Below, piece after piece: positions 9,617-19,074 of a stretch of 64,000 nucleotides of DNA. This stretch comes from Corynebacterium faecale. Its GTDB lineage: Bacteria; Actinomycetota; Actinomycetes; Mycobacteriales; Mycobacteriaceae. The translations under genes and the position numbers were made by a program. The first letter of the stretch is position 1, and each line of letters begins with the position of its first letter. Location of the stretch: the NCBI RefSeq assembly GCF_030408735.1, contig NZ_CP047204.1:496001-560000 (forward strand), read 5' to 3'. The notes under the pieces were generated by a model. It did no database searches. It was given only the letters and a program-made list of their open reading frames with translations, and was not told where the DNA came from.

Positions 9617-10222
9617 ATGGCTCGTTATACCGGCCCAGCAACCCGTAAATCCCGTCGCCTGCGCGTCGACCTCATCGGCGGAGACATGGCCTTTGAGCGT
9701 CGCCCGTACCCTCCGGGACAGGCAGGACGCGCACGAATCAAGGAATCTGAGTACCTGCTGCAGCTCCAGGAGAAGCAGAAGGCTCGTTTCATCTATGGCG
9801 TCATGGAGAAGCAGTTCCGTCGCTACTACGCCGAGGCAAACCGTCGCCCGGGCAAGACCGGTGAAAACCTGGTCGTTCTGCTCGAGTCCCGCCTCGACAA
9901 CGTCGTTTACCGCGCAGGTCTCGCACGCACCCGCCGCCAGGCACGTCAGCTCGTCTCCCACGGCCACTTCCAGGTCAACGGCAAGGCAGTCGACGTTCCG
10001 TCCTTCCGCGTTTCTCAGTACGACATCATCGATGTCCGTGAGAAGTCACAGAAGATGAACTGGTACGAAGAGGCTCAGGATAACCTCGTCGACGCCATCG
10101 TTCCGGCATGGCTGCAGGTCGTTCCGGCATCCCTGCGCATCCTCGTGCACCAGCTGCCCGAGCGTGCTCAGATCGACGTTCCGCTGCAGGAGCAGCTCAT
10201 CGTCGAGTTTTACTCGAAGTAA
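9617..10222 (+). CDS. rpsD: 30S ribosomal protein S4 (zinc-free form)
   Basis: A 201-residue S4 with the S4 RNA-binding domain (LESRLDNVVYRAGLARTRRQ, residues about 91-150). The N-terminal region has no cysteines, so it is the form lacking the zinc site seen in many S4 proteins. GAAGGAAGAGGA precedes the ATG. S4 initiates 30S assembly and in some bacteria represses its own operon; no such site was identified here. Confidence 0.97.
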   Translation: MARYTGPATRKSRRLRVDLIGGDMAFERRPYPPGQAGRARIKESEYLLQLQEKQKARFIYGVMEKQFRRYYAEANRRPGKTGENLVVLLESRLDNVVYRAGLARTRRQARQLVSHGHFQVNGKAVDVPSFRVSQYDIIDVREKSQKMNWYEEAQDNLVDAIVPAWLQVVPASLRILVHQLPERAQIDVPLQEQLIVEFYSK

Positions 10223-10231
10223 TTTCTGCGC

Positions 10232-10256
10232 GAGCCCGCCGCATCCGGTCGGGCTC
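10232..10256 (+). other. Hairpin between rpsD and rpoA
   Basis: GAGCCCG at 10232-10238 pairs with CGGGCTC at 10250-10256 across an 11-base loop. There is no U-run, so it may only attenuate or stabilise the operon transcript. Confidence 0.35.
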
Positions 10257-10335
10257 ATGCAGGGGTCTCTTCGGTACTTCATCATCCTTTCCGTCTACCG
10301 ACGTCAAATAGTGGGCGTCACATTAGGAGAGTTCA

Positions 10336-11352
10336 ATGCTCATTTCACAGCGACCAACCCTCACCGAGGAATTCGTCGATTCTTCCCGTTCCAAGTTCAT
10401 CATTGAGCCACTGGAGCCCGGTTTCGGCTACACCCTCGGTAACTCCCTCCGCCGCACCCTGCTGTCCTCCATTCCCGGAGCTGCAGTCACCAGCGTGAAG
10501 ATCGGTGGCGTTCTCCACGAGTTCACCACCATCAACGGTATCAAGGAGGATGTCTCTGACATCATCCTGAATATCAAGGGACTGGTTCTGTCCTCCGACT
10601 CTGATGAGCCGGTGGTCATGCATCTGGCCAAGGAAGGTCCGGGTCTCGTCACTGCTGGCGATATCCAGCCACCCGCCGGTGTGGAGATCCATAACCCGGA
10701 TCTGCACATCGCCACCCTGAACGAGACTGCAAAGCTGGAAATCGAGTTCGTCGTCGAGCGTGGACGTGGCTACGTCCCGTCCACCATGACCGCTACCGGT
10801 GGTGACATCGGCCGTATCCCGGTCGATCAGATCTACTCCCCGGTTTTGAAGGTCAGCTACAAGGTTGAGGCCACTCGTGTTGAGCAGCGCACCGACTTCG
10901 ACAAGCTGATCATTGACGTCGAGACCAAGAACTCCATCTCCGCACGTGACGCCCTGGCGTCGGCAGGCAAGACCCTGGTTGAGCTGTTCGGCCTCGCTCG
11001 CGAGCTGAACACCGCAGCTGAAGGCATCGAGATCGGACCCTCCCCACAGGAGACCGAGTACATCGCCGCCTACAGCATGCCGATCGAGGATCTGGACTTC
11101 TCCGTCCGTTCCTACAACTGCCTCAAGCGCGAGGACATCCACACCGTGGGTGAACTTGCTGAGCGTGCTGAGTCCGATCTGCTGGATATCCGCAACTTCG
11201 GACAGAAGTCGATCAATGAGGTCAAGATCAAGCTCGCTGGCCTGGGTCTCACCCTGAAGGATGCTCCTGAAGACTTCGATCCATCCACCCTGGAAGGCTA
11301 TGACGCCGAGACCGGTGGCTACATCGATGTTGAGCCGGAAGATTCCGAGTAA
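10336..11352 (+). CDS. rpoA: RNA polymerase subunit alpha
   Basis: A 338-residue alpha subunit. The N-terminal dimerisation domain shows [20 protein letters not shown], and the C-terminal DNA- and activator-binding domain shows [20 protein letters not shown] and [16 protein letters not shown]. An acidic tail (DVEPEDSE) ends the protein. GGAGAG precedes the ATG. It nucleates polymerase assembly. Confidence 0.97.
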   Translation: MLISQRPTLTEEFVDSSRSKFIIEPLEPGFGYTLGNSLRRTLLSSIPGAAVTSVKIGGVLHEFTTINGIKEDVSDIILNIKGLVLSSDSDEPVVMHLAKEGPGLVTAGDIQPPAGVEIHNPDLHIATLNETAKLEIEFVVERGRGYVPSTMTATGGDIGRIPVDQIYSPVLKVSYKVEATRVEQRTDFDKLIIDVETKNSISARDALASAGKTLVELFGLARELNTAAEGIEIGPSPQETEYIAAYSMPIEDLDFSVRSYNCLKREDIHTVGELAERAESDLLDIRNFGQKSINEVKIKLAGLGLTLKDAPEDFDPSTLEGYDAETGGYIDVEPEDSE

Positions 11353-11407
11353 TTCGCAATAGGCCCCTCCGGCCGCGCTCACAACATACGTACACGAGGA
11401 GTACATC

Positions 11408-11962
11408 ATGCCTACACCAAAGAAGGGCACCCGTCTCGGCGGTTCCGCGAGCCACCAGAAGAAGATTCTTTCTAACCTGGCTGCTTCGCTGTTCGAGCAC
11501 GGCGCAATCAAGACCACTGATGCCAAGGCGAAGACTCTGCGTCCATACGCTGAGAAGCTGATCACCAAGGCTAAGTCCGGTTCCGTCGCAGACCGTCGTA
11601 ACGTTCTGGCTCTGATCCCTAACAAGGACATCGTTGCCTACCTGTTCGACGAGCTTGCACCGAAGTTCGAGAACCGCGCTGGTGGCTACACCCGCATCAT
11701 CAAGCTGGAGAACCGTAAGGGCGACAACGCCCCTATGTCCCAGATCTCCCTCGTTCTCGAGGAGACTGTCTCCGCAGAAGCTGGCCGCGCCGCACGCGCT
11801 GCCGCTTCCAAGCAGGCTGCTGAAGAAGCTCAGGCTGAAGAAGCCCCAGCTGAAGAGGTAGCCGAGGAGACCGCTGCAGAAGAGACCACCGAAGCCCCTG
11901 AGGCTGACGAGGCTCCTGCAGAAGAGACTCCAGCTGAGGAGAAGAAGGACGAAGAGAAGTAA
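11408..11962 (+). CDS. rplQ: 50S ribosomal protein L17 with acidic tail
   Basis: Residues 1-120 are a standard L17 ([38 protein letters not shown]). Beyond that is a tail of about 60 residues made almost entirely of Ala, Glu, Thr and Pro, with repeated EEAPAEE-type units. Such tails occur on L17 of other actinobacteria but vary in length; this one is long and strongly acidic, unlike the basic core. It is the last gene of the alpha operon before a hairpin region. Confidence 0.95.
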   Translation: MPTPKKGTRLGGSASHQKKILSNLAASLFEHGAIKTTDAKAKTLRPYAEKLITKAKSGSVADRRNVLALIPNKDIVAYLFDELAPKFENRAGGYTRIIKLENRKGDNAPMSQISLVLEETVSAEAGRAARAAASKQAAEEAQAEEAPAEEVAEETAAEETTEAPEADEAPAEETPAEEKKDEEK

Positions 11963-11992
11963 TTCTCCTTCCCCCTCTTTTCTGAAAAACAC

Positions 11993-12040
11993 ACACCCCG
12001 CACCATCCATGGGAGAAATCCGGTGGAGGGCGCGGGGTGT
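11993..12040 (+). terminator. Imperfect hairpin after rplQ
   Basis: ACACCCCGC (11993-12001) pairs with GCGGGGTGT (12032-12040); the inner part pairs only partly. Only TTGT follows, so termination would be weak or factor-assisted. Confidence 0.45.
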
Positions 12041-12057
12041 TGTCATGCCATCAGCAC

Positions 12058-12112
12058 AACGTCACAAGCATTGCGGAAAAGCACACCCTTTTCGCCGAAT
12101 CCTTGTGACGTT
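12058..12112. repeat. 11-base inverted repeat between rplQ and truA
   Basis: AACGTCACAAG (12058-12068) and CTTGTGACGTT (12102-12112) are exact inverse copies 33 bases apart. The interior also pairs in part (GGAAAAG with CTTTTC). The arms straddle the likely -35 zone of the truA promoter. It could be an operator pair, a small RNA or a transcript end. Confidence 0.5.
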
Positions 12113-12144
12113 ATGCAGGCGGCGGACTGACCTCCACGAAGGTC

Positions 12145-12150
12145 TAAGCT
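12145..12150 (+). promoter_or_regulatory. Candidate -10 box for truA
   Basis: TAAGCT, 36 bases before the truA GTG start. It would give a short leader of about 30 bases carrying the GAAAGGA ribosome-binding site. Confidence 0.4.
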
Positions 12151-12186
12151 CAACTATGAAAAACCGCCCCATCCGAAAGGACACTC

Positions 12187-13077
12187 GTGACTATTCCCGG
12201 CTCCACCGTGCGAATCAGACTGGATCTGGATTATGACGGCACTGATTTCCACGGCTGGGCCAAACAGGGCACCAGTGATCTGAGGACGGTGCAGAAGGTC
12301 CTGGAGGACAACCTCAGCATGGTGCTGCGGGAAACAATCGAACTGACCGTGGCCGGTCGTACCGACGCGGGGGTTCATGCCGCGGGTCAGGTTGCGCATT
12401 GCGATGTTTCCCCGGAATCCCTTCAGCAGCGTTCCATCGATGGGGATCCGGCCAAACTCGTGCGTCGTCTGGCACGACTGTTACCGGATGATATCCGTGT
12501 GCACGGGGTGACTGTGGCACCGGAGGGTTTTGATGCCCGCTTCTCCGCTTTGCGCCGGCATTATGTCTATCGCATCACCACGCATCCGGCGGGGCCCCTG
12601 CCCACGCGCAACAGGGATACCGCGACGTGGCCGAAACCTGTGGATCTCGATGCCATGCAGTTCGCGGCGGACACCCTCATCGGGCTCCATGATTTCGTGG
12701 CTTTCTGCAAAGCCAAGCCGAATGCCACCACCATCCGGGAGTTACAGGAATTCACCTGGCATGACGTATCCACCCCCACTGAGCCACAGCTATATGAGGC
12801 CCATGTTGTTGCGGATGCCTTCTGCTGGTCCATGGTGCGCTCCCTGGTGGGATCCTGCATGGCGGTGGGGGAGGGCCGCCGGAGTCAGGACTTCACCGCC
12901 ACGCTGCTCACCGCCACCCAGCGCAGTCCGGATGTCCCCGTGGCGCCGGCGAAAGGTTTGAGTCTGGTGGGGGTGGACTACCCTGAACCGGACAAGCTCA
13001 TGGCCCGTGCGCGGGAAACCCGGGCGGTGCGCGGGACTGTGACGGAGATACCCGCGAGCCTTAACCTTGAGGATTGA
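12187..13077 (+). CDS. truA: tRNA pseudouridine synthase A
   Basis: Converts U38-40 of the tRNA anticodon arm to pseudouridine. The 296-residue protein starts with GTG after GAAAGGA and shows [17 protein letters not shown], the catalytic aspartate loop [14 protein letters not shown] and the C-terminal [15 protein letters not shown]. Following rplQ is the normal place for truA. Confidence 0.94.
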   Translation: MTIPGSTVRIRLDLDYDGTDFHGWAKQGTSDLRTVQKVLEDNLSMVLRETIELTVAGRTDAGVHAAGQVAHCDVSPESLQQRSIDGDPAKLVRRLARLLPDDIRVHGVTVAPEGFDARFSALRRHYVYRITTHPAGPLPTRNRDTATWPKPVDLDAMQFAADTLIGLHDFVAFCKAKPNATTIRELQEFTWHDVSTPTEPQLYEAHVVADAFCWSMVRSLVGSCMAVGEGRRSQDFTATLLTATQRSPDVPVAPAKGLSLVGVDYPEPDKLMARARETRAVRGTVTEIPASLNLED

Positions 13078-13094
13078 ACGGGCAGCGTTAGACT
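13067..13094 (+). promoter_or_regulatory. Candidate promoter for the DUF6541-type gene
   Basis: TTGAGG at 13067-13072, 16 bases, TAGACT at 13089-13094. It overlaps the end of truA and lies about 40 bases before the next gene. Confidence 0.5.
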
Positions 13095-13135
13095 CGTTGC
13101 GTGGTAAATAACAACAAAGTGGTGAGTGGAGCCTG

Positions 13136-15475
13136 ATGCTGACGACAGTGTGGATAGCAGTCCTCGTCTTCACCGTTCCCGGTTTGCTCGTGTCGTGGAT
13201 CTCCGGACTCAAGTTTCCGTGGGCCGCAGCCGCGTCCATTCCGGTGTCGTTCGGCATCTACGGCATGGCGGCCTGGGTGCTGGGCATGGCGGACATGCGT
13301 TTCGACGTCCGGTCGGTCGCCATCTCCACACTCCTGGTGTCGGTCCTTGCGCTCGTCTGGCGCCTGGGGTTTGCCACCGTGGCGGTGGTGAGACGGCGTC
13401 GGTCGGGGCGTCGAGAAGCATCTGATGAGGCCAGTGTGTGGTGGCGCGCACCGCTTGACTACGCGCGCCAGGGCGGCCTGCTGGATCCCCGCTGGTTGTT
13501 GCCGGCGGCGGGCGTGGGTGCCGGCGCATGGTTGATCATTGACCGCGCCGTGGATCTGCTGCTGACCACCCGCCACGGACTGGATGATTTCTACCAGGGC
13601 TGGGATGTGCACTGGCACGCCTCCACGGTGAGGTTCATCGCCGACACCGGCATCGCCTCCTCAACGCGCATGGGTGAATTGCGCAATATTGAGACGCAGC
13701 AGGAACTCTTCTACCCCTCCGCCTGGCATGCAGGCGCCTTCCTGGTATCTGACTTAGCCGACCTGACCCCGAATGAGGCCACCAACCTCACGGGTATCGT
13801 GCTGTCCGGTCTGTTGATCCCGCTGGCGGTGGCACTGATCGCCTGGCGCCTGATCAACAACCGTGGTCTGACCGCGCAGATCGGTGCAGGGTTCGCAGGT
13901 CTTGCTGTCATCGGTTCGCCGGTGCTGTTCTGGATCGGCAACTATGTGGGCGCGTGGCCATACCTGGCCGCCATCGGCGCCGCGGGTGTGGTGCTGGCAC
14001 TGTACATGTCCACCCCTGCGGTTCCGGTGCGCATGTTGGCGGCGATGCTGGCGTTCATCGGTATGTTCCAGTTGCACCCGTCGGCGGTGACCATTGTGGT
14101 GCTGGCGCTGATCCTGTGGTGGCTGCTGTACCTGCTGTGGAAGCCGAGCCGGAAGGCCGGGACCGCCGCCGGTGCGGCTCTGGTGCGCCTGCGTGATGTG
14201 GGCATCCTGGCCGCCACCGGCATCGTGGGTGTGCTGTTGGTGCTGCCCCAGGTGCTCTCCGGTGCGGAACAGACCGAGGATGTCATGTCCTATTCCGCGG
14301 AGGTGGATGTCACCCGCTCGGAATCATGGTTGAAGGCCCTGCACATGGAGACCCGCCACGTGGACTCCTTCGGGGAGATCGATCTGACCTGGGTGCTGAT
14401 CTTCGCGGCGATCGGTGGTGTGGTGGCCCTGATCTGGCGCATCAATCTGTGGGCGCCGTTGTTCTACTTCGTCAGCCTGGCCCTGACTGTTAACTCCCTC
14501 AAACCTTTCGAGGAGCCGTGGGGCGAGTGGTTGGGCATCATCGGTGGTCTGCATTATTCGACCGGACACCGGCTCATCATGCCGGTGGCACTGTTCACCT
14601 TCGCCGCCGCCGGCATCGGCCTGGCCGCGGTGATTCGCCTGGTGTGTCTGGGACCGGTGAAGCAGTTCGCCGCGGTCTCCGGTGTGGTGTCGGTGGTGAT
14701 GGCACTCGTGGTCGCAGTCCCGCTGCAGTCCTGGGTACGTGATCTGGTGGAGGAGGGGTCGGAATTCTCCATCCTGGCACCCCATGATGACCGCATGATC
14801 AATGACGCCGACCGTGCTGCCTGGGACTGGTTGATTGAGCAGCCACGGGGCACAGAACTGCGCGTGATGGGTGATCCGGCCGATGGGCACGGCTGGATGT
14901 ACGCCTATAACGGACTCCAGTCAGTCAATCGCCACTACGCCTGGCCCGCCGCCGGTGAGGGCACCGCCACCGCTTTTCTCTACTGGTGGCCACAGCTGCT
15001 CGGTGTGGGCAATGATGGTGATCTGACCGAGGCAAATGATGTGGACCAGGCAGCCGAGGATCTCAACGTCGGTTTCTTCGCAGCGTCCCCGTGGCCGTTC
15101 TGGGCTTTCCAGGACCCCAACTTCCGTATCTACGATGAGCTGTGGAGCACCCCGGGTGTGACCCCGGTGTACCAGCTGGACAATGTCACCCTCTTCGCTG
15201 TGAACCAGATGTTCACCGATGAGGAATTGGATCAGATGCGGGCTCCGGGTAACTCCCCGCAGCCATTACCCCCACTGCCCACCAAGGGTGAACTCGGCCT
15301 GGCGGAGGGCATGGATGACTGGGATGACACCTATTACCATCGCCCCACCACCCCGCAGTCAACTGATGCGGATGCCGGGCCGTTTGCCCCGGATCCGCAG
15401 TTGACCACCACCGAGGAGGTCATGTCGCAGAACTCCTGGACCCCTGGTGTGCAAGCAGCCTCCACCGAGGGTTAG
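13136..15475 (+). CDS. Large polytopic membrane protein (DUF6541-like)
   Basis: A 779-residue protein. Roughly the first 520 residues contain a dozen hydrophobic segments; the remaining 260 are hydrophilic and probably outside the membrane. Acidic and aromatic residues in an early outer loop (LDDFYQGWDVHWHASTVRF) and the overall layout resemble GT-C glycosyltransferases, and I recall the DUF6541 name for this neighbour of truA in Corynebacterium. A role in cell-envelope sugar transfer is inference. The C-terminal part has Pro-rich and Asp-rich stretches. A terminator follows, so it is transcribed apart from eccB. Confidence 0.6.
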   Translation: MLTTVWIAVLVFTVPGLLVSWISGLKFPWAAAASIPVSFGIYGMAAWVLGMADMRFDVRSVAISTLLVSVLALVWRLGFATVAVVRRRRSGRREASDEASVWWRAPLDYARQGGLLDPRWLLPAAGVGAGAWLIIDRAVDLLLTTRHGLDDFYQGWDVHWHASTVRFIADTGIASSTRMGELRNIETQQELFYPSAWHAGAFLVSDLADLTPNEATNLTGIVLSGLLIPLAVALIAWRLINNRGLTAQIGAGFAGLAVIGSPVLFWIGNYVGAWPYLAAIGAAGVVLALYMSTPAVPVRMLAAMLAFIGMFQLHPSAVTIVVLALILWWLLYLLWKPSRKAGTAAGAALVRLRDVGILAATGIVGVLLVLPQVLSGAEQTEDVMSYSAEVDVTRSESWLKALHMETRHVDSFGEIDLTWVLIFAAIGGVVALIWRINLWAPLFYFVSLALTVNSLKPFEEPWGEWLGIIGGLHYSTGHRLIMPVALFTFAAAGIGLAAVIRLVCLGPVKQFAAVSGVVSVVMALVVAVPLQSWVRDLVEEGSEFSILAPHDDRMINDADRAAWDWLIEQPRGTELRVMGDPADGHGWMYAYNGLQSVNRHYAWPAAGEGTATAFLYWWPQLLGVGNDGDLTEANDVDQAAEDLNVGFFAASPWPFWAFQDPNFRIYDELWSTPGVTPVYQLDNVTLFAVNQMFTDEELDQMRAPGNSPQPLPPLPTKGELGLAEGMDDWDDTYYHRPTTPQSTDADAGPFAPDPQLTTTEEVMSQNSWTPGVQAASTEG

Positions 15476-15531
15476 ACTCCGCGAAACGCTAAAAGGTTCC
15501 CTGCCGTGGACAACCTCACATGAGCGCGACA

Positions 15532-15575
15532 ACCGCCTCTGACCTGCACTAAGGTCAGGGGCGGTCAACTTTTTC
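15532..15575 (+). terminator. Terminator before eccB
   Basis: ACCGCCTCTGACCT (15532-15545) pairs with AGGTCAGGGGCGGT (15552-15565), one wobble pair, loop GCACTA, then CAACTTTTT. Because eccB starts only 20 bases later, its promoter must overlap this structure or transcription must read through. Confidence 0.75.
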
Positions 15576-15595
15576 CACATGGGGGAGGCAAAGCC

Positions 15596-16861
15596 ATGGC
15601 CAATGGGATACTCATGCCCACCACCAGCGCACAGGTGTCCGGGCATAAATTTCTAGTTCGTCGGATTGAACACGGTCTGGTGCTCGGTGATGTGCGGATG
15701 ATCCACGATCCGTTGAGCCGCCGCCGTCGCGCGGTGATTTTTGGAGTGGTCGCCTGTGTGCTCATGGGGGTCGCCTCCGTGGCGATGGCACTGTTTCGCC
15801 CCATGATCGATCCCGGTGATGCCCCCATCATCCGCGCTGAATCAGGTGCGCTCTTTGTGCGCATTGATGATGCGGTGCACCCCGTGGCCAATCTCGCATC
15901 CGCACGTCTGATCGTGGGGGAGGCGGCGGAGCCGGTAGCAGCCAGTGATGCCGTCATCATGGGCACACCCCGGGGTGTGCCCATCGGGCTTGTCGACGCC
16001 CCGGCGATCATCTCCCCGGGTGGTTCGGAAGAGTCCGGCGATGTGTGGTGGCTGGGGTGCCAGGACACCACCTCCGGCGATATGCACGTGGCGGTGCTGG
16101 GGGCGCAACCCCCACGGCTGAGGGCGGGGGAGGCGGTGGTGGGGGCGTCGCAAAGCACCACCGGTGAGGTGACCTGGCACCTGATCACCGACCGGGGCCG
16201 CGCTGCGCTCCCCGGGGAGGACACACACGAGGGCCGTGTGGTGCGACGCCACCTTGGCATCACCGCGGACACACCGGTATGGCACCTGACCCCTGAGATG
16301 CTCAACCTCATTCCGGAGCAGTCAGGTGTGGTTTTCCCGGATCCGCTGCCGGAGGTGGTCCAGGCCGGGGCGCGGTCCTGGATGCGTGTGGGGGACGCGC
16401 TGCAGGTGATCACCCCGCTGCAGCACGGCATGCTCATCGACGCCGGCGCGCACACCGTCCATGAGATCCGGCCCGCCATCGGTGGTTATCCGGAGACAAA
16501 CGCGCTGCCACTCACCCTGCCGGACACACTCGTGGAGTGGGTGGATACCACCGGCATGGTGGTGTGCGCGGATGGAGAAGGCCCGGTGATGGTGTCGGAC
16601 GGACTGGAACCCGGTGTGGCGCTGTCCGGGGAATCAGTGGCCGTGGAGTTCCACTCAGGCCTGGGCGGAGCCGTAGGCGTGGACAGTGGATTCGGCTACT
16701 ACCTGGTGGATGACACCGGTATGGTGCATGCGGTGGCGGATGGTGAAACGATGACCGCGCTGGGGATTTCTGAAGTTTTTGAGGTACCGTGGCTGGTTTT
16801 GGGGCTGCTCCCGGGAGGTAGTGATCTGTCACAGACCGCTGCGCTGCAACCGATGTACTGA
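15596..16861 (+). CDS. eccB: Type VII secretion core protein EccB
   Basis: A 421-residue member of the membrane complex that exports WXG100 proteins. A cytoplasmic N-terminus containing the typical TTSAQVSGHKFLVRRIEHGL is followed by one membrane segment (about residues 45-64) and a long periplasmic part with repeated beta motifs. Two cysteines (WWLGCQD and MVVCADG) sit where EccB proteins form a disulphide. The order and content around it match the ESX-4 locus of mycobacteria. GGGGGAGG precedes the ATG. Confidence 0.92.
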   Translation: MANGILMPTTSAQVSGHKFLVRRIEHGLVLGDVRMIHDPLSRRRRAVIFGVVACVLMGVASVAMALFRPMIDPGDAPIIRAESGALFVRIDDAVHPVANLASARLIVGEAAEPVAASDAVIMGTPRGVPIGLVDAPAIISPGGSEESGDVWWLGCQDTTSGDMHVAVLGAQPPRLRAGEAVVGASQSTTGEVTWHLITDRGRAALPGEDTHEGRVVRRHLGITADTPVWHLTPEMLNLIPEQSGVVFPDPLPEVVQAGARSWMRVGDALQVITPLQHGMLIDAGAHTVHEIRPAIGGYPETNALPLTLPDTLVEWVDTTGMVVCADGEGPVMVSDGLEPGVALSGESVAVEFHSGLGGAVGVDSGFGYYLVDDTGMVHAVADGETMTALGISEVFEVPWLVLGLLPGGSDLSQTAALQPMY

Positions 16862-16862
16862 G

Positions 16863-16879
16863 TACGATGACATCATATG
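16863..16879 (+). promoter_or_regulatory. Leaderless -10 element for the FAD oxidase gene
   Basis: TACGAT at 16863-16868, eight bases before the ATG at 16877. No ribosome-binding site is visible, and the eccB stop is only 15 bases upstream. Confidence 0.4.
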
Positions 16880-18412
16880 AGCACAGTGAATCGTCCGGAG
16901 AACACCATCATCAGGATGCTGGCACGATTGACCAGGAGCCTGCCCATCGGTAGGGGCATGGACCAGAGGAGGATCCAGGCCACGGGCTGGTCAGCGCATC
17001 AGGACGCCGTCGGTGACCTGGTGTACCACCTGCGTGAGATCCCCTCCGACCGCATGGTGCGACTGAAGAAGAAAACATCCAACCTGTTCCGGGGACGTCC
17101 CGGATCCACCGCTGACCCCCTCGACGTGGAGGGACTGCGTGGCGTCATCGCGATCGACCCCTTCCAGGCCACTGCTGATGTCCAGGGGATGTGTACCTTC
17201 GAAGACCTGGTGGACGCCACCCTACCCTTCGGTCTGATGCCCCTGGTGGTGCCCAATCTGAAGACGATCACCATCGGTGGCGCGGTGGCGGGACTGGGGG
17301 TGGAATCCACCAGTTTCCGCAACGGCCTGTCCCATGAATCGGTCCTGGAGATGGACATCCTGACCGGCACCGGTGAGGTGGTGACCTGCTCGCCGGAGGA
17401 AAATGAAGATCTCTACCGCGGGTTCCCGAACTCCCATGGATCACTTGGTTACGCGGTGCGGGTGAAGATCGAGTTGGAACCCGTCCTGGACTATGTGGAA
17501 CTGCGACACGTGCGTTTTGATGACCTGGCGGTCCTGGTGTGGGTTCTCACGGAAGTCTCTGAGACCGGCCGTTATGAGGGACAGCAGGTGGACTATCTGG
17601 ATGGCGTGGTGCTCTCACCCACAGAGACATATCTGATCATGGGCACCCAGACCGCCGAACCCGGACCGGTCAGTAACTACACCCGGGATAGGATTTATTA
17701 CCGATCCATCAAGCACCCCACCGGCATCACCCATGACCGGTTGAACATCCGTGACTATATCTGGCGCTGGGATACCGACTGGTTATGGGGCTTGCATACC
17801 CAGGACCCCCAGGACGCCCAGGGATCGCGCCACCTCACCAGCAGGAAGTTCTGGCCACGTGACCTGCTGCACTCCAGCTTCTATTGGAAACTCATCGGAT
17901 TGGACCGGAAGTTCCACGTCACGGACCGCCTGGAGAAGCGCGCCGGGCGACCAGCCCGCGAACATGTGGTGCACAACATTGAGATCACCACCGACCGACT
18001 GGAGGAGTTCCTCACCTGGGTTCTGGACACCCCCGGCATCGCACCGCTGTGGTTGTGCCCGATCCGGTTGCGGGACGGGGCAGACACCTCCACCACCCGC
18101 CCGTGGTCGCTCTATCCTGCCACGTCCGGGGTGACCTGGGTGATGGTGGGCATCTTGTCATCGGTGCCGGTCGGGTCGGTGGCCCCGCCGGGCCCGGTCG
18201 GTGGCGATGAACCCGTCGGGTCTCTCAGCCGGGAGATTGAGAAGCGGGTCGCTGCACTGGGCGGACACACCTCGTTGTTCTCTGAGTCGTTCTACACCCG
18301 TGAGCACTTTGAGGAACTATACGGCGGTGGGGTGCTGGAGCAGTTGAAGAAGAAATTCGATCCCGGGGAACGGTTCCCAGGGCTGTATGAGAAAACAGTT
18401 GGCGGGCAGTAG
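16877..18412 (+). CDS. FAD-binding oxidoreductase (DHCR24/GlcD-like)
   Basis: A 511-residue flavoprotein. The FAD-binding (PCMH-type) domain is visible as FGLMPLVVPNLKTITIGGAV, GVESTSFRNGLSHESVLEMD and NSHGSLGYAV (residues about 115-195). The C-terminal half resembles the sterol-reductase (diminuto) class more than glycolate oxidases. It contains no signal peptide. It lies inside the type VII locus between eccB and the membrane protein gene. A direct role in secretion is not supported; its substrate is unknown. Confidence 0.75.
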   Translation: MSTVNRPENTIIRMLARLTRSLPIGRGMDQRRIQATGWSAHQDAVGDLVYHLREIPSDRMVRLKKKTSNLFRGRPGSTADPLDVEGLRGVIAIDPFQATADVQGMCTFEDLVDATLPFGLMPLVVPNLKTITIGGAVAGLGVESTSFRNGLSHESVLEMDILTGTGEVVTCSPEENEDLYRGFPNSHGSLGYAVRVKIELEPVLDYVELRHVRFDDLAVLVWVLTEVSETGRYEGQQVDYLDGVVLSPTETYLIMGTQTAEPGPVSNYTRDRIYYRSIKHPTGITHDRLNIRDYIWRWDTDWLWGLHTQDPQDAQGSRHLTSRKFWPRDLLHSSFYWKLIGLDRKFHVTDRLEKRAGRPAREHVVHNIEITTDRLEEFLTWVLDTPGIAPLWLCPIRLRDGADTSTTRPWSLYPATSGVTWVMVGILSSVPVGSVAPPGPVGGDEPVGSLSREIEKRVAALGGHTSLFSESFYTREHFEELYGGGVLEQLKKKFDPGERFPGLYEKTVGGQ

Positions 18413-18639
18413 GGCTGGGGATTTCCGTTGAATCCCGTGTGAAGTTACCCGACGGGTGAACAACCGGTGGGAAATCAACCAGTAGGAAACAGCTCCGTTG
18501 CTAAGCTGGATCACTATTGTTTCATTCGCTTGATGAGTTGGCAGGATTAAAAAGCATGACCCGGTCCGGAACAGTCGGTCCCGCGAGAAGGGCGGACTGC
18601 ACACTGTGTTCCCCCGCCCTGCAGGGGCGGTGTTGATCC

Positions 18640-19068
18640 ATGGGCACTATGCGGGAACTGGTCCAGGACCGGATTGAACGGTTACAGGACGCCCACCAGC
18701 GTCAGAAACAGAAGAAATACGGTTTCCTGGTCCGACCGATCACCCTGATCAGCGGATGGGTGGTCATGATCATCGGCCTCATCACCATCCCACTGCCGGG
18801 ACAGGGATGGCTGACCACATTCATCGGCGTGGGCATTCTCTCCCTGGAACAGAACTGGGCCAAGCGACTCCTGGGATGGGGTGTGCACCAGTATGACCGG
18901 TTCTTCGCCTGGTACGCCACCAGATCCTTCCGTTTCCGGATGCTCATGCTCCTGGCGTTGCTGATCGTGATCTGGATCGTATTCATGGTGACGTTCTGGG
19001 CCATGTGGTACTACGGCACCCTGCCGTGGGCGGATGAGTTCATGGAGTGGCTTGGTTTGACCCGCTGA
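18640..19068 (+). CDS. PGPGW-family small membrane protein
   Basis: A 142-residue protein with three membrane segments. The central motif PLPGQGWLTTFIGVGILSLE is the actinobacterial PGPGW (TIGR02611-type) signature. The charged N-terminus (RERLQDAHQRQKQKKYG-like) should be cytoplasmic. It ends six bases before the convergent mycP gene. Function unknown. Start at ATG 18640; an in-frame ATG at 18649 is possible. Confidence 0.75.
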   Translation: MGTMRELVQDRIERLQDAHQRQKQKKYGFLVRPITLISGWVVMIIGLITIPLPGQGWLTTFIGVGILSLEQNWAKRLLGWGVHQYDRFFAWYATRSFRFRMLMLLALLIVIWIVFMVTFWAMWYYGTLPWADEFMEWLGLTR

Positions 19069-19074
19069 TGTCAT

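Noticed and set aside
10345..11631. Long open frame of 428 codons antisense to rpoA and the start of rplQ
   Set aside because: Shadow of the real genes; GC-biased codon use keeps the opposite frame open and the translation has no family features.
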